A DNA stretch of 64,000 nucleotides from Streptomyces sp. S4.7 (GCF_010384365.1 NZ_CP048397.1:4340001-4404000); one strand, 5' to 3'. Counted from the stretch's first letter, positions 27,037 through 36,368 are shown. Numbers and translations: made by a program. Notes: generated from the sequence alone by a model not told the origin.

Positions 27037-27948
27037 TCAGGTCAGCGGCAGCCGGTACAGGTCGTCGGCCATCGGTTCGACCAGTCCGTCGGCCACCAGC
27101 CCGTCCAGCGCCCTGGCCCGCTGCACCGGCTCCTCCCAGACGGTGTCGAGCGCCACGAGCGGCACCGGACCCACCGCGTCGCGCAGTACGGCGAGCAGTT
27201 TGCCGCGCACCTGGCGGTCCGTGCCCGCGTACGTCTGGCCGCGCCTGGCCGGGCCCTGGTGCGCCGGTTTGCCGGCCTGCCGCCAGGCGCACCGTGACGC
27301 GATCGGGCAGCGTGCGCAGTCCTCGTTCTTCGAGGTGCACACGAGCGCGCCGAGTTCCATGGACGCGGCGGCCCAGCGGGCGGCCTTCTCCTCGTCCGCG
27401 GGCAGCAGCGCGCGGGCCAGCCGGCGCTCGGCGGCCGTCGTCGCGTTCGGCGGGTACTGGATACCGGCGGCGGCGCGGGCGAAGACGCGCCGCACGTTCG
27501 TGTCGAGGACGGCGTGCCGTTGTCCGTACGCGAACGAGGCGACGGCGGCGGCCGTGTACTCACCGATGCCTGGCAGCGCGAGCAACTGGTTGTGCTCGCG
27601 CGGTACGTCCCCGCCGAACCGCTCCGTTATCGCCAGGGCCGCTCCGTGCAGCCGCAGCGCGCGGCGCGGATAGCCGAGTCTGCCCCAGGCGCGTACCGCT
27701 TCGCCGGGAGCCTCGGCGGCCAGGTCGGCCGGGCGGGGCCAGCGCGCCAGCCACTGTTCGTACACCGGGAGCACCCGGGCGACCGGGGTCTGCTGGAGCA
27801 TGAACTCGCTGACCATCACGCCCCAGGCGCCCGTGTCGGGGCTACGCCAGGGCAGGTCGCGGGCGTGCGCGTCGAACCACGCGATGACGGGGTCGTGAAG
27901 GGCGGCCGGGTCGTTGACCGGCGGCGTAGTCGCAGAAGTCGCAGTCAT
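27037..27948 (-). CDS. mutY: A/G-specific adenine glycosylase
   Basis: MutY removes adenine mispaired with 8-oxoguanine. The 303-residue protein has the catalytic Glu in SEFMLQQT, the helix-hairpin-helix LPGIGEYTAAAV, the catalytic Asp in VLDTNVRR, and the [4Fe-4S] cluster cysteines C-X6-C-X2-C-X5-C in CTSKNEDCARCPIASRC. The C-terminal NUDIX-like 8-oxoG recognition domain of longer MutY proteins is reduced to a short winged segment, as is usual in actinobacteria. It is followed on the same strand by sigE behind a terminator. Confidence 0.94.
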   Translation of the reverse strand: MTATSATTPPVNDPAALHDPVIAWFDAHARDLPWRSPDTGAWGVMVSEFMLQQTPVARVLPVYEQWLARWPRPADLAAEAPGEAVRAWGRLGYPRRALRLHGAALAITERFGGDVPREHNQLLALPGIGEYTAAAVASFAYGQRHAVLDTNVRRVFARAAAGIQYPPNATTAAERRLARALLPADEEKAARWAAASMELGALVCTSKNEDCARCPIASRCAWRQAGKPAHQGPARRGQTYAGTDRQVRGKLLAVLRDAVGPVPLVALDTVWEEPVQRARALDGLVADGLVEPMADDLYRLPLT

Positions 27949-28101
27949 GGCAGTACCGATCCTGGCACGTCCAGGGGTGGGGGTGGTGCAGCCGGCCGCC
28001 GTGCGCCGGGCGTCGCGGGGAGTGACGGGGGCGTGAAGGGGGCGCGTTGTCGGTCGTGCCCGCCCGGCCGACCGTGCGGGACGCGGGAGTGCACCGAGCG
28101 C

Positions 28102-28866
28102 TCAGGAGTGCGCGCCGTGGCGGCCCCTCTGCCGGCGGAGCCTGCGGGAGTCCCCGACCGGTCGGTTCTCCGGGCCGTGCCCCGGCTCCGGCCCGTAGCC
28201 CGGCACCGCGGCGGGCCCCCCGCCGTGGACCGGTCCCGACCCGATGACCGGCCGGACGGCCGGCCCCGGGCCCGCGAACCACACCACCACACCCGTACGG
28301 CTCGTCCGCATGGTCCCGATCAGCGCCCGCGCGGGCCGTGTCAGCGCCAGGACGACGAGCGCGGCGACCAGCCCGCCGAACACCAGGCCCACCGCCACGT
28401 CGTGCGGGTAGTGCACGCCGACGAAGACCCGCGAGAAGGCGGCGAAGAGTGCCAGCGGGACGGTGAGGAACGCGATCTTCCGCCAGGCGATGGCGAGGGC
28501 GATCGCCGCCGCCCCGGCGATGGTCGAGTGGTTGCTGGGGAACGACCAGTCGCCGACCGGCGGACAGGTCGCCAGTGACGCCGCCGCACCGGCGACCGCG
28601 CGGCACGGCCGTTCCTCCTGCACGGCGCTCTTGAACAACTCGCTGCCCACGTAGGCGACGGCGGTCGCCAGCGGCCCAACCACCGCCACAGCCATGGCTC
28701 GTGAGTCCGCGGAGCGGGTGCGCCACCAGCTGACCAGGAAGAGAGCTCCGAAGATCAGGATCACGGCCTCCGTCCCTATCTCGACGAAGTGCCCTACCCA
28801 GGAAGGCGATTGCTGGGCGAGATCAGTAATGTCGCGGTAAAGGCCGCTGGTGACGGAGGGGTCCAT
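28102..28866 (-). CDS. PAP2-family membrane phosphatase
   Basis: 254-residue integral membrane phosphatase. The three PAP2 motifs are visible: KSAVQEERP (motif 1), PSNHS (motif 2) and SRVFVGVHYPHDV (motif 3), between five to six membrane helices. Relatives dephosphorylate phosphatidic acid or undecaprenyl pyrophosphate on the outer face; which applies cannot be read. The ~65 C-terminal residues are Gly/Pro/Arg-rich and probably cytoplasmic and disordered. The gene is divergent from the next membrane-anchored protein, sharing a ~180-base upstream region. Confidence 0.91.
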   Translation of the reverse strand: MDPSVTSGLYRDITDLAQQSPSWVGHFVEIGTEAVILIFGALFLVSWWRTRSADSRAMAVAVVGPLATAVAYVGSELFKSAVQEERPCRAVAGAAASLATCPPVGDWSFPSNHSTIAGAAAIALAIAWRKIAFLTVPLALFAAFSRVFVGVHYPHDVAVGLVFGGLVAALVVLALTRPARALIGTMRTSRTGVVVWFAGPGPAVRPVIGSGPVHGGGPAAVPGYGPEPGHGPENRPVGDSRRLRRQRGRHGAHS

Positions 28867-29047
28867 GGTTACGGACCGTACCTCCCTCGCTCCGGCTCGC
28901 GCATCTCGCCATCGGCGGCCGAACCCCTGACGAAAGTGACAAGTGGGGGCACACAGGTGGTCGTAGCGTGATGATGATCCGTAAAACTTGCGAGACGAGC
29001 GGCATGTGGGGCGGGAGTTGGCCCTGAACTCTCGTAGAGTTTACGTC

Positions 29048-29890
29048 GTGGGATCTATGCGCAATCCGGTCGGGCCGCTTCCCTCCTCCATCTACTGGCG
29101 ACGGAGGGCGGTAGCGGCGACTCTGATCGCGCTGCTCGCGTTGCTCGTCGTATGGGCCGTCACATCCGGTGGTGACGAAGGCGGAAAGAAGCGCGACGAC
29201 GGCGCGAACGGAGATGGTCCCGCGCCCTCGATCACTCCGGGCCCCTCCGGATCCGGACCCGCGATAAGTGAACAGCCGGGCGGACGCGACGAGTCGGACG
29301 AGACCGGCGGCAACGGCGGCGGCCAGGGCGGAACGGACGCGGGCGCCGACGGCGGCGGCAGCGGCGACACCGGCAGTGGTGGTACGGGATCCGCCGGCTC
29401 GGGCGGCGCCGCGAACGGCGGCGGTGGTGGTGGTGACGGTGCGAGCGGCGGCAGCACGGGCGAGCAGGTCCCGGCCGGATCGAGCCTCCCCGACTGCGCG
29501 CCGAGCGCGCTGACCCTGAAGCTGGAGAGCCGGAAGGTCGCCTACGAGCCGGGCGAGAAGCCCACCTTCAGGATCGTCGCCACCAACGGGTCGGCCAGGG
29601 ACTGCAAGGCGGACCTCGGGCCGAAGTCCGTGGTGCTGACCGTCACCGACGCCGACAGCGACGAGGTCTGGTCCTCCAAGGACTGCCCCAAGATCGGTCA
29701 GCTGCTGCTGAAGGTGCCCGCGGGCGGGACCGTCACGCGGACCCTCGTCTGGGACCTCACACAGAGCGCCCCGCAGTGCGCCACACCCCCGCCGGGCAAG
29801 GCCGAAGCGGGCACCTACCTGGTGGAGGCGGCGGCGCCCCGCGCGACCGTGAAGCAGGGCCAGACGTCGATCCGCCTGGACAAGGACTGA
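29048..29890 (+). CDS. Membrane-anchored protein with Gly-rich linker and extracellular Ig-like (BsuPI/DUF4232-like) domain
   Basis: 280 residues: short cytoplasmic N-terminus (MGSMRNPVGPLPSSIYWRRR), one membrane helix (AVAATLIALLALLVVWAV), an ~85-residue Gly/Ser/Asp linker, and a C-terminal beta-sandwich domain of about 120 residues. The last part (CAPSALTLKLESRKVAYEPG, GSARDCKADLGPKSVVLTVT) resembles secreted DUF4232/BsuPI-like domains and has four cysteines that could form disulfides. Function unknown; likely a wall- or membrane-associated protein. GTG 29048 was preferred; ATG 29057 is an alternative. It ends at a large shared terminator facing disA. Confidence 0.78.
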   Translation: MGSMRNPVGPLPSSIYWRRRAVAATLIALLALLVVWAVTSGGDEGGKKRDDGANGDGPAPSITPGPSGSGPAISEQPGGRDESDETGGNGGGQGGTDAGADGGGSGDTGSGGTGSAGSGGAANGGGGGGDGASGGSTGEQVPAGSSLPDCAPSALTLKLESRKVAYEPGEKPTFRIVATNGSARDCKADLGPKSVVLTVTDADSDEVWSSKDCPKIGQLLLKVPAGGTVTRTLVWDLTQSAPQCATPPPGKAEAGTYLVEAAAPRATVKQGQTSIRLDKD

Positions 29891-29904
29891 CCCGTAAAGG
29901 ACTG

Positions 29905-29963
29905 ACACATACACGGGAGGGCGGCACCACCGCGTCGGTGGTGCCGCCCTCCCGTGTATGTGT
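29905..29963. terminator. Bidirectional terminator with 27-bp perfect stem
   Basis: Arms 29905-29931 and 29937-29963 pair perfectly around a GCGTC loop. It separates the convergent membrane-protein gene and disA and probably stops transcription from both sides. Confidence 0.92.
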
Positions 29964-29980
29964 GCCAGGCCCGGACGACC

Positions 29981-31114
29981 TCAGACGTACCGCTCCAAAA
30001 TCGACGACTCCGCAAGCCGCGACAGCCCCTCGCGCACGCTGCGCGCCCGCGCCTCGCCCACGCCGTCCACCGTCTGGAGATCGTCGACGCTCGCCGCCAG
30101 CAGCTTCTGGAGACCGCCGAAGTGCTCGACCAGCCGCTCGATGATGGCGCCCGGCAGACGCGGCACCTTGGCCAGCAGCCGGTAGCCGCGCGGTGAGACC
30201 GCCGAGTCCAGTGTCTCGGGCGAACCGCTGTAGCCCAACGCACGGGCCACGACGGGCAGTTCCAGCAGCTCCGTGTGGGAGAGCGCGTCAAGCTCGGTCA
30301 TCGCCTCGGCGACCGTGCGCGACCGCTTCGCCGTCGGCTCGGGCACGTAGTCCCGTACGACGAGCTCACGCTCGGGCTCGACGCCCGCGATCAACTCGTC
30401 GAGCTGGAGGGAGAGAAGCCGCCCGTCGGTGCCCAACTCGACCACGTACTCGGCGATCTCCGTGGCGATCCTGCGCACCATCTCCAGGCGCTGCGACACC
30501 GCCGTCACGTCCCGGACCGTCACCAGGTCCTCGATCTCCAGCGCGGAGAGCGTGCCCGCGACCTCGTCCAGCCGGAGCTTGTACCGCTCCAGGGTCGCCA
30601 GCGCCTGGTTGGCGCGCGACAGGATCGCCGCCGACTCCTCCAGGACCCGGCGCTCCCCGTCCACGTACAGCGCGATCAGCCGCATCGACTGGGACACGGA
30701 GATCACCGGGAACCCGCACTGCTTGGACACCCGGTCCGCCGTGCGGTGGCGCGTGCCGGTCTCCTCGGTGGGGATGGAGGCGTCGGGCACGAGCTGGACA
30801 CCGGCCCGCAGAATTTTGGTGATGTCTTTGTCGAGAATGAGCGCGCCGTCGAGCTTGCAGAGCTCGCGGAGCCTCGTGGCGGTGAATTCCACGTCCAGCA
30901 CGAAGCCGCCCGTGCACATCGTCTCGACGGTCTTGTCCATGCCCAGGACGATGAGACCGCCGGTGTTCCCCCGGAGGATCCGCTCCAGCCCGTCACGCAG
31001 CGCCATGCCGGGCGCTACGGCGCTCAGTGAGGCGCGCATCAGCGCTTCGGTGCCGGATCCACCGGAGCCACCACCGGACTTTCCGGGTGCTGCTGCCCGG
31101 TCGTTGGCTGCCAC
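29981..31114 (-). CDS. disA: DNA integrity scanning protein / diadenylate cyclase DisA
   Basis: DisA makes the second messenger c-di-AMP from two ATP and scans DNA for branched structures. The 377-residue protein has the DAC domain with the catalytic DGA (residues 89-91) and RHR (122-124) motifs, a central helical spine, and a C-terminal helix-hairpin-helix domain (VPRLPGAIIERLVEHFGGL, VDGVGEARARSVREGLSRL). An N-terminal Gly/Ser/Ala extension of ~22 residues is actinobacterial. In Streptomyces c-di-AMP controls ion uptake and wall hydrolases. It is downstream of radA on the same strand, 44 bases apart, the usual pairing. Confidence 0.96.
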   Translation of the reverse strand: MAANDRAAAPGKSGGGSGGSGTEALMRASLSAVAPGMALRDGLERILRGNTGGLIVLGMDKTVETMCTGGFVLDVEFTATRLRELCKLDGALILDKDITKILRAGVQLVPDASIPTEETGTRHRTADRVSKQCGFPVISVSQSMRLIALYVDGERRVLEESAAILSRANQALATLERYKLRLDEVAGTLSALEIEDLVTVRDVTAVSQRLEMVRRIATEIAEYVVELGTDGRLLSLQLDELIAGVEPERELVVRDYVPEPTAKRSRTVAEAMTELDALSHTELLELPVVARALGYSGSPETLDSAVSPRGYRLLAKVPRLPGAIIERLVEHFGGLQKLLAASVDDLQTVDGVGEARARSVREGLSRLAESSILERYV

Positions 31115-31158
31115 TGCACTCCTCCGGCTCGTACGGATGGGCGAGACCAGGGCAAAGT

Positions 31159-32571
31159 CTACCGGCGGTCCTCGCCGTCCCGTGGGGCCTCCGCCCGACC
31201 CCGGCGCGGAAGCACACTCAGAGCCGCCCCCATGTCGGCGACTTCTGTGACCTTCATACCGGCCGGGATCTTCCCCGGATCGGTCGGGACGAGGGCGTGC
31301 GTGAAGCCCAGGCGGTGCGCCTCGGCCAGTCTGCGCTGGACTCCCGTGACCCTTCTGACCTCGCCCGCGAGGCCCACCTCGCCGATCGCGACCAGGTTCG
31401 TCGGCAGGGGGGTGTCGCTCGCCGCCGAGGCCAGGGCCAGCGCGATCGCCAGGTCGGCGGCCGGCTCGGAGAGCTTCACACCGCCGACCGTCGCGCTGTA
31501 GATGTCGCGCTTGCCGAGGGCGCTGATCCGGCCGCGCTGTTCGAGGACGGCCAGCATCATCGAGACGCGGGAGGTCTCCAGGCCGGACGTGGTGCGGCGG
31601 GGGGACGGGATCTGCGAGTCGACCGTCAGCGCCTGCACCTCGGCGACCAGCGGGCGGCGGCCTTCGAGCGTGACCGTCAGGCAGGTGCCGGGGACCGGCT
31701 GGTCCCGGCGGGTGAGGAAGAGACCGGAGGGGTCGGCGAGGCCGGTGATGCCCTCGTCGTGCAGCTCGAAGCAGCCGACCTCGTCCGTCGTGCCGTACCT
31801 GTTCTTGACGCCCCGCACCAGCCGCAGCCGCGCGTGCCGGTCGCCCTCGAAGGACAGCACCACGTCCACCAGGTGCTCCAGCAGCCGGGGGCCGGCGATC
31901 GCGCCGTCCTTGGTGACATGGCCGACCAGCAGGGTGGACATGCCCCGCTCCTTGGAGGCCCGGATGAGCGCGCCGGCGACCTCCCGGACCTGCGCCATGC
32001 CGCCGGGCGCGCCGTCGATCTCCGGCGACGCCACCGTCTGTACGGAGTCCAGGACGAGCAGCGACGGCTTGACCGCGTCGAGGTGCCCGAGGACGGCCGA
32101 GAGGTCCGTCTCGGCCGCCAGATAGAGGTGGTCGTCGATGGCCTTGATGCGGTCCGCGCGCAGCCGCACCTGGCTCGCCGACTCCTCGCCCGTCACATAG
32201 AGCGTGCGGTGCTCGGAGGAGGCCGCCTTCGCCGCGACGTCCAGGAGCAGCGTGGACTTGCCGACGCCCGGTTCACCGGCCACCAGCACGACGGCCCCCG
32301 GCACGAGCCCGCCGCCGAGGACGCGGTCCAGCTCGTTTACGCCCGTCGAGCGCGCCGTCGCCGTGCGGCCGTCGACCTGGCCGATCGGGAGGGCCGGGGT
32401 GCTGACCCGGCCGACCGCCGTCGTCCGTACGGCGGGCGCGCCGTACTCCTCGACGGTGCCCCATGCCTGGCACTCGGGGCAGCGGCCCAGCCACTTGACG
32501 GTCGTCCAACCGCACTCGGTACAGCGGTAGGACGGTCGGTCCTTGGCGGATTTGGTACGGGCGACAGCCAT
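31159..32571 (-). CDS. radA: DNA repair protein RadA
   Basis: RadA processes recombination intermediates and promotes branch migration. The 470-residue protein has an N-terminal zinc finger (C17, C20, C31, C34), a RecA-like ATPase with Walker A GEPGVGKST, the RadA-specific KNRYG motif, and a C-terminal Lon-protease-like domain (DIYSATVGGVKLSEPAADLA) that lacks protease function. It is the first gene of the radA-disA unit; radA is known to inhibit or modulate DisA in other bacteria. The upstream side is divergent to the sigma-like membrane protein gene with about 155 bases between the starts. Confidence 0.96.
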   Translation of the reverse strand: MAVARTKSAKDRPSYRCTECGWTTVKWLGRCPECQAWGTVEEYGAPAVRTTAVGRVSTPALPIGQVDGRTATARSTGVNELDRVLGGGLVPGAVVLVAGEPGVGKSTLLLDVAAKAASSEHRTLYVTGEESASQVRLRADRIKAIDDHLYLAAETDLSAVLGHLDAVKPSLLVLDSVQTVASPEIDGAPGGMAQVREVAGALIRASKERGMSTLLVGHVTKDGAIAGPRLLEHLVDVVLSFEGDRHARLRLVRGVKNRYGTTDEVGCFELHDEGITGLADPSGLFLTRRDQPVPGTCLTVTLEGRRPLVAEVQALTVDSQIPSPRRTTSGLETSRVSMMLAVLEQRGRISALGKRDIYSATVGGVKLSEPAADLAIALALASAASDTPLPTNLVAIGEVGLAGEVRRVTGVQRRLAEAHRLGFTHALVPTDPGKIPAGMKVTEVADMGAALSVLPRRGRAEAPRDGEDRR

Positions 32572-32728
32572 GGCGCCACCGTATAGGCGACCACCGACAG
32601 TCGTTACCGCGGTGGCCGCTCGGGCAGCCCCGGCGCCAGGAAACGGTCACAGCGGACGTTTCACCCGTAAGGATTAAATGTGGGCGAGGGTGGGGAGGGT
32701 CGTGCGCTCCCGTGTCTACCGTCGCCGG

Positions 32729-34546
32729 GTGACGAGCAGCAGACTGGAGCCCCCCACGTACACCACCGGCGCACACCGTGCGCCCCGTCGCGCGCCCCGA
32801 TCGGGGACGCGCCGACCGCCCGTGCGCTACGAGCCCTATCTGGACGGGCTGTTCACGTACTGCCTCTCCGTGCTGTGCGACCACGACGCAGCCATCGAGG
32901 TGTTGGGTGAGGTCCTGGCCATCTCCGAACGCCACTACGGGCGTTGCCCGACCGGCGCGGACGAGCGCGGGGCCTGGCTGTACGCGCTGGCCCGGTGGGC
33001 CTGTCTGCGGCGGCTCGGCGAGCGGCGGGGGAGCCGCCCGGGGGCGCACTCGGGCCGCCGTCGCACGCCCGGCGGGGATTTCGGTGCCGACGCGAGGGCC
33101 GACGTCCCGCCGGAGATCGCCGAGCGCCGGCGTCGTGAACTCGCCCTGCTGGCCTGGCCCGAGGCCGCCGGTACGACCCCCGAGCAGCGCGAGGCCCTCG
33201 AACTCGCCGTACGTCACCGGCTCGGCGCGCGCGACGTCGCCGCCGTCCTGTCCATGGAGCTCATGCCGGCCCGCGAACTGCTCAACTCCGCCGCCTGCGA
33301 GGTCGAGCGCACCAGGGCCGCGCTGGCCGTCATCGAGACGGGCAACTGCCCCGCCGTCGCCCGGCTCACCGGCGACGACCAGGTGCTGCTCTCGGCCGTG
33401 CTCCGCCGCGAACTCGTCCGGCACGTGGACGACTGCCCGCGCTGCCGCCGCGCCGCCGAGCGCGCCGAGGCGGCGGGCCCCTGGCCCGGCTCGGCCGCCT
33501 CCGCGCGCGCCGCCCGGCCCACGTCGTCCGGCGTGCCCTCCCGGACCGCCTCGCCCGCCGTCCTGCCGCTCGTCCGGGCCCCCCGGGCCGCGGCGTACGG
33601 CGCCATGACGAACACCCCGCGCGCCCGTGCCACGACCCCGCGCTTCGGCCGCAACGGCTTCCCCATGGACCCGAAGGACCGCGCCGCCCGCCGGGACCGG
33701 CTGCGCTCGCGGGCCGTCACCACCACCGTCGTGGCGACCGTCGTGGCCGCGCCCGTGCTCGCCCTCTGGGCGGCGTACCGGGGCGCGCCGCCGACCGGCG
33801 AGGCCCACGGCGGGACGTCGGTGAGCGCCGACGCCGCCGAGCGGCGCGGCGCGCAGGGGGCCGATCCGTACGACAACTACGAGAACGCGGGCAACGCCGA
33901 GAACCGGGCCGGTGCCCCCTTCACCACCGGCAGCCGTGACCCGGACGTCTCGGTCGAGGTCATCAGCGACGGGACGGGCACCCCGCCCGGCACACCCGGA
34001 ACGGGCTCGGGACGGCTCTCGGTCACGGCGGAGTCGACCGGCGACCGTACGAGGATCACGCTCACCGCGACCGGCGGCGAGCCCGTCTCCTGGTCGGCCT
34101 GGACGAGCGCGTCGTGGCTGCGGCTGAGCCGTACCTCGGGCACGCTCGCCCCCGGCAGGTCCGTCACCGTCCACGTCCACGTGGACCACTCCCGCGAGCC
34201 GTCGGGCCCGTGGAGCGCCCGGATCGGGCTGACCCCGGCGGGCTCGGCGGTCTCGATCAGCGGTTACGGTTCCAGGCCGCCTTCCTCGTCCCACCCCGGG
34301 CCCGGCAGGCCGACGCACCCGACGCGCCCGCCGTCCTCGACGCCGCCGGGCACCGGCGGCCCCGGGCCGAGCGATCCCGGCGAACCGACCGGTCCGGCCC
34401 CGTCCGACCCCACCGGTCCGCCGCCCGGCACCGGCGCTCCTACCGATCCCGGCACCGGTCGGCCGAGTGACCCGCCGCCCTCGCCGGACGACCCCGGCGA
34501 CCCGACCGGTCCCGGCGGGCCGGACAAGAGGCCCCCGTCGCCGTGA
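32729..34546 (+). CDS. Membrane-tethered sigma-like protein with zinc-finger-like segment and extracellular BACON domain
   Basis: 605 residues if started at GTG 32729 (VTSSRLEPP). Region by region: residues ~35-95 resemble ECF sigma region 2 (YEPYLDGLFTYCLSVLCDHD, AWLYALARWACLRRL); ~150-205 resemble region 4 (TTPEQREALELAVRHRLGAR, ELLNSAACEVERTRAAL); ~215-245 look like an anti-sigma zinc finger (LVRHVDDCPRCRRAAE); one membrane helix follows at about 330-350 (TTTVVATVVAAPVLALWAA); then an extracellular BACON-type beta domain (DRTRITLTATGGEPVSWSAW, SGTLAPGRSVTVHVHVDHS) and a Pro/Gly/Ser/Thr tail. This recalls ECF groups with fused transmembrane and carbohydrate-binding parts. Whether the sigma part still binds core polymerase is unknown. 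Divergent from radA. Confidence 0.75.
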   Translation: MTSSRLEPPTYTTGAHRAPRRAPRSGTRRPPVRYEPYLDGLFTYCLSVLCDHDAAIEVLGEVLAISERHYGRCPTGADERGAWLYALARWACLRRLGERRGSRPGAHSGRRRTPGGDFGADARADVPPEIAERRRRELALLAWPEAAGTTPEQREALELAVRHRLGARDVAAVLSMELMPARELLNSAACEVERTRAALAVIETGNCPAVARLTGDDQVLLSAVLRRELVRHVDDCPRCRRAAERAEAAGPWPGSAASARAARPTSSGVPSRTASPAVLPLVRAPRAAAYGAMTNTPRARATTPRFGRNGFPMDPKDRAARRDRLRSRAVTTTVVATVVAAPVLALWAAYRGAPPTGEAHGGTSVSADAAERRGAQGADPYDNYENAGNAENRAGAPFTTGSRDPDVSVEVISDGTGTPPGTPGTGSGRLSVTAESTGDRTRITLTATGGEPVSWSAWTSASWLRLSRTSGTLAPGRSVTVHVHVDHSREPSGPWSARIGLTPAGSAVSISGYGSRPPSSSHPGPGRPTHPTRPPSSTPPGTGGPGPSDPGEPTGPAPSDPTGPPPGTGAPTDPGTGRPSDPPPSPDDPGDPTGPGGPDKRPPSP

Positions 34547-34571
34547 GCGGGCGCGCGCACATACGCCGGTG

Positions 34572-35390
34572 TCAGGGCGCCGGGTCCGCCGGGTGCGGGG
34601 CGACGAGCGGCAGCGCGCTCGCCAGCCGCGCCTCGCACAGCTCGGCCAGCGCGTCGTACCCCGCCTTGCCCATCAGCTCGGTCAGCTCGGGCGCGTACGT
34701 CCGGTACACCGGCTCGCCCGCGCCGTGCGCCGACGTCGCCGACGTGCACCACCAGTGCAGGTCGTGCCCGCCGGGGCCCCAGCCCCGGCGGTCGTACTCG
34801 CCGATCGTCACCTGGAGCACCCGCGACTCGTCGGGCCGGTCGATCCAGTCGTACGTACGCCGGACCGGCAGCTGCCAGCAGACGTCGGGCTTCGTCTCCA
34901 GCGGCTCGCGGCCCTCGCGCAGCGCCAGGATGTGCAGCGAGCAGCCCGCGCCGCCGGCGAAGCCGGGGCGGTTCTGGAAGATGCAGGAGCCGTCCCAGCG
35001 GCGCGTCTTGCGGGCGCCGTCGTCGTCCGTCTCCGTCCAGCCGCTCTCCGCCCCCACGTCGTGGAACTGCCACAGCTCCGGAGTGAGGCGCTTCACATGC
35101 CCGGCGACGCGTTTCTCGTCGTCCTCGTCGGAGAAGTGCGCCCCCAGCGTGCAGCAGCCGTCGTCGGCGCGGCCCGCCTCGATGCCCTGGCAGCCGCTGC
35201 CGAAGATGCAGGACCACCGCGAGGTGAGCCACGTCAGATCGCAGCGGAAGACCTGTTCGTCGTCCGCCGGATCAGGGAATTCGACCCACGACCGGGCGAA
35301 GTCCAGCCCCTTCTCGTCGGACGGACCCTGCTCGTGCTGCTTCTTGGCGCGCCCGGCTTTGCCCGGCTTCGCCTTTTTCGTCTTTGGCAC
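34572..35390 (-). CDS. Conserved Cys-rich protein of unknown function
   Basis: 272 residues, with a Lys-rich start (PKTKKAKPGKAGRAKK) and two conserved Cys groups: FRCDLTWLTSRWSCIFGSGC with DDGCCTLGAHFSD, and DGSCIFQN with GAGCSLHILAL, then CWQLP and HWWCTS. The spacing suggests a metal or Fe-S site; it distantly recalls YkgJ-type Cys-cluster proteins but I cannot assign it. No signal peptide. GTG 35388-35390 was chosen since upstream codons would overlap the divergent Ppx/GppA gene; the two starts are only 39 bases apart, so their promoters must overlap. Confidence 0.8.
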   Translation of the reverse strand: MPKTKKAKPGKAGRAKKQHEQGPSDEKGLDFARSWVEFPDPADDEQVFRCDLTWLTSRWSCIFGSGCQGIEAGRADDGCCTLGAHFSDEDDEKRVAGHVKRLTPELWQFHDVGAESGWTETDDDGARKTRRWDGSCIFQNRPGFAGGAGCSLHILALREGREPLETKPDVCWQLPVRRTYDWIDRPDESRVLQVTIGEYDRRGWGPGGHDLHWWCTSATSAHGAGEPVYRTYAPELTELMGKAGYDALAELCEARLASALPLVAPHPADPAP

Positions 35391-35429
35391 GACTCCAGCG
35401 TATGCGTGTCGCCGCAGTAGCGTTCGCCC

Positions 35430-36368
35430 ATGAGACTCGGAGTTCTCGACGTCGGTTCGAACACCGTCCACCTGCTGGCGGTCGACGCCCACCGCGGCGC
35501 GCGACCGCTGCCCGCCCATTCGCACAAGACCGAGCTGAGACTCGCCGAACTGCTCGACGCGGACGGCGCGATCGGGCCCGACGGTGTCGAGCGGCTGGTG
35601 GCGACGATCGCCGAGGCGCTCCAGGCCGCCGAGGACAAGGGCTGCGAGGCGGTGCTGTCGTTCGCCACGTCCGCCGTGCGCGAGGCGAGCAACGCCGACC
35701 AGGTGCTCGCCAGGGTCAAGGAGGAGACGGACGTCGACCTCCAGGTCCTCAGCGGCGACGAGGAGGCCCGGCTGACCTTCCTCGCGGCGCGCCGCTGGTT
35801 CGGCTGGTCGGCAGGGAAACTGCTGGTCCTCGACATCGGCGGCGGCTCGCTGGAGATCGCGTACGGCATCGACGAGGAACCCGACGCCGTCGTGTCGCTG
35901 CCCCTGGGCGCCGGCCGGCTCACCGCCGCCTGGCTGCCCGGGGACCCGCCCGATCCACAGGCCGTACGCGCGCTGCGCCGCCATGTGCGGGCCCAGATCG
36001 CCCGTACCGTCGGCGAGTTCACCCGATTCGGCGAGCCGGACCATGTCGTGGCCACCTCGAAGACCTTCCGGCAGCTCGCGCGGATCGCCGGGGCGGCCCG
36101 CTCCGCCGAGGGGCTCTACGTGCAGCGCGATCTGAGCCGCAAGGCGCTGGAGGAGTGGGTCCCCAGGCTGGCGACGATGACCGCCGCGCGCCGTGCCGGG
36201 CTGCCCGGCGTCTCGGACGGGCGGGCGTCCCAGCTGCTGGCCGGCGCGCTGGTCGCGGAGGCGGCGATGGATCTGTTCGGTGTCGAGGACCTGGAGATCT
36301 GTCCGTGGGCGCTGCGCGAGGGTGTGATCCTGCGACGGCTGGACCAGCTGCCCACGACGGAGGTCTGA
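35430..36368 (+). CDS. Ppx/GppA-family phosphatase (exopolyphosphatase-like)
   Basis: 312-residue ASKHA-fold phosphatase that hydrolyses inorganic polyphosphate or pppGpp in its family. Signature motifs: the phosphate-1 loop GVLDVGSNTVHLL at the N-terminus, ATSAVREASN, and the phosphate-2 loop LVLDIGGGSLEIAYG. It is the short actinobacterial Ppx form lacking the C-terminal HD-like domain. Divergent from the Cys-rich protein gene; followed after 116 bases by the isomerase gene. Confidence 0.92.
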   Translation: MRLGVLDVGSNTVHLLAVDAHRGARPLPAHSHKTELRLAELLDADGAIGPDGVERLVATIAEALQAAEDKGCEAVLSFATSAVREASNADQVLARVKEETDVDLQVLSGDEEARLTFLAARRWFGWSAGKLLVLDIGGGSLEIAYGIDEEPDAVVSLPLGAGRLTAAWLPGDPPDPQAVRALRRHVRAQIARTVGEFTRFGEPDHVVATSKTFRQLARIAGAARSAEGLYVQRDLSRKALEEWVPRLATMTAARRAGLPGVSDGRASQLLAGALVAEAAMDLFGVEDLEICPWALREGVILRRLDQLPTTEV

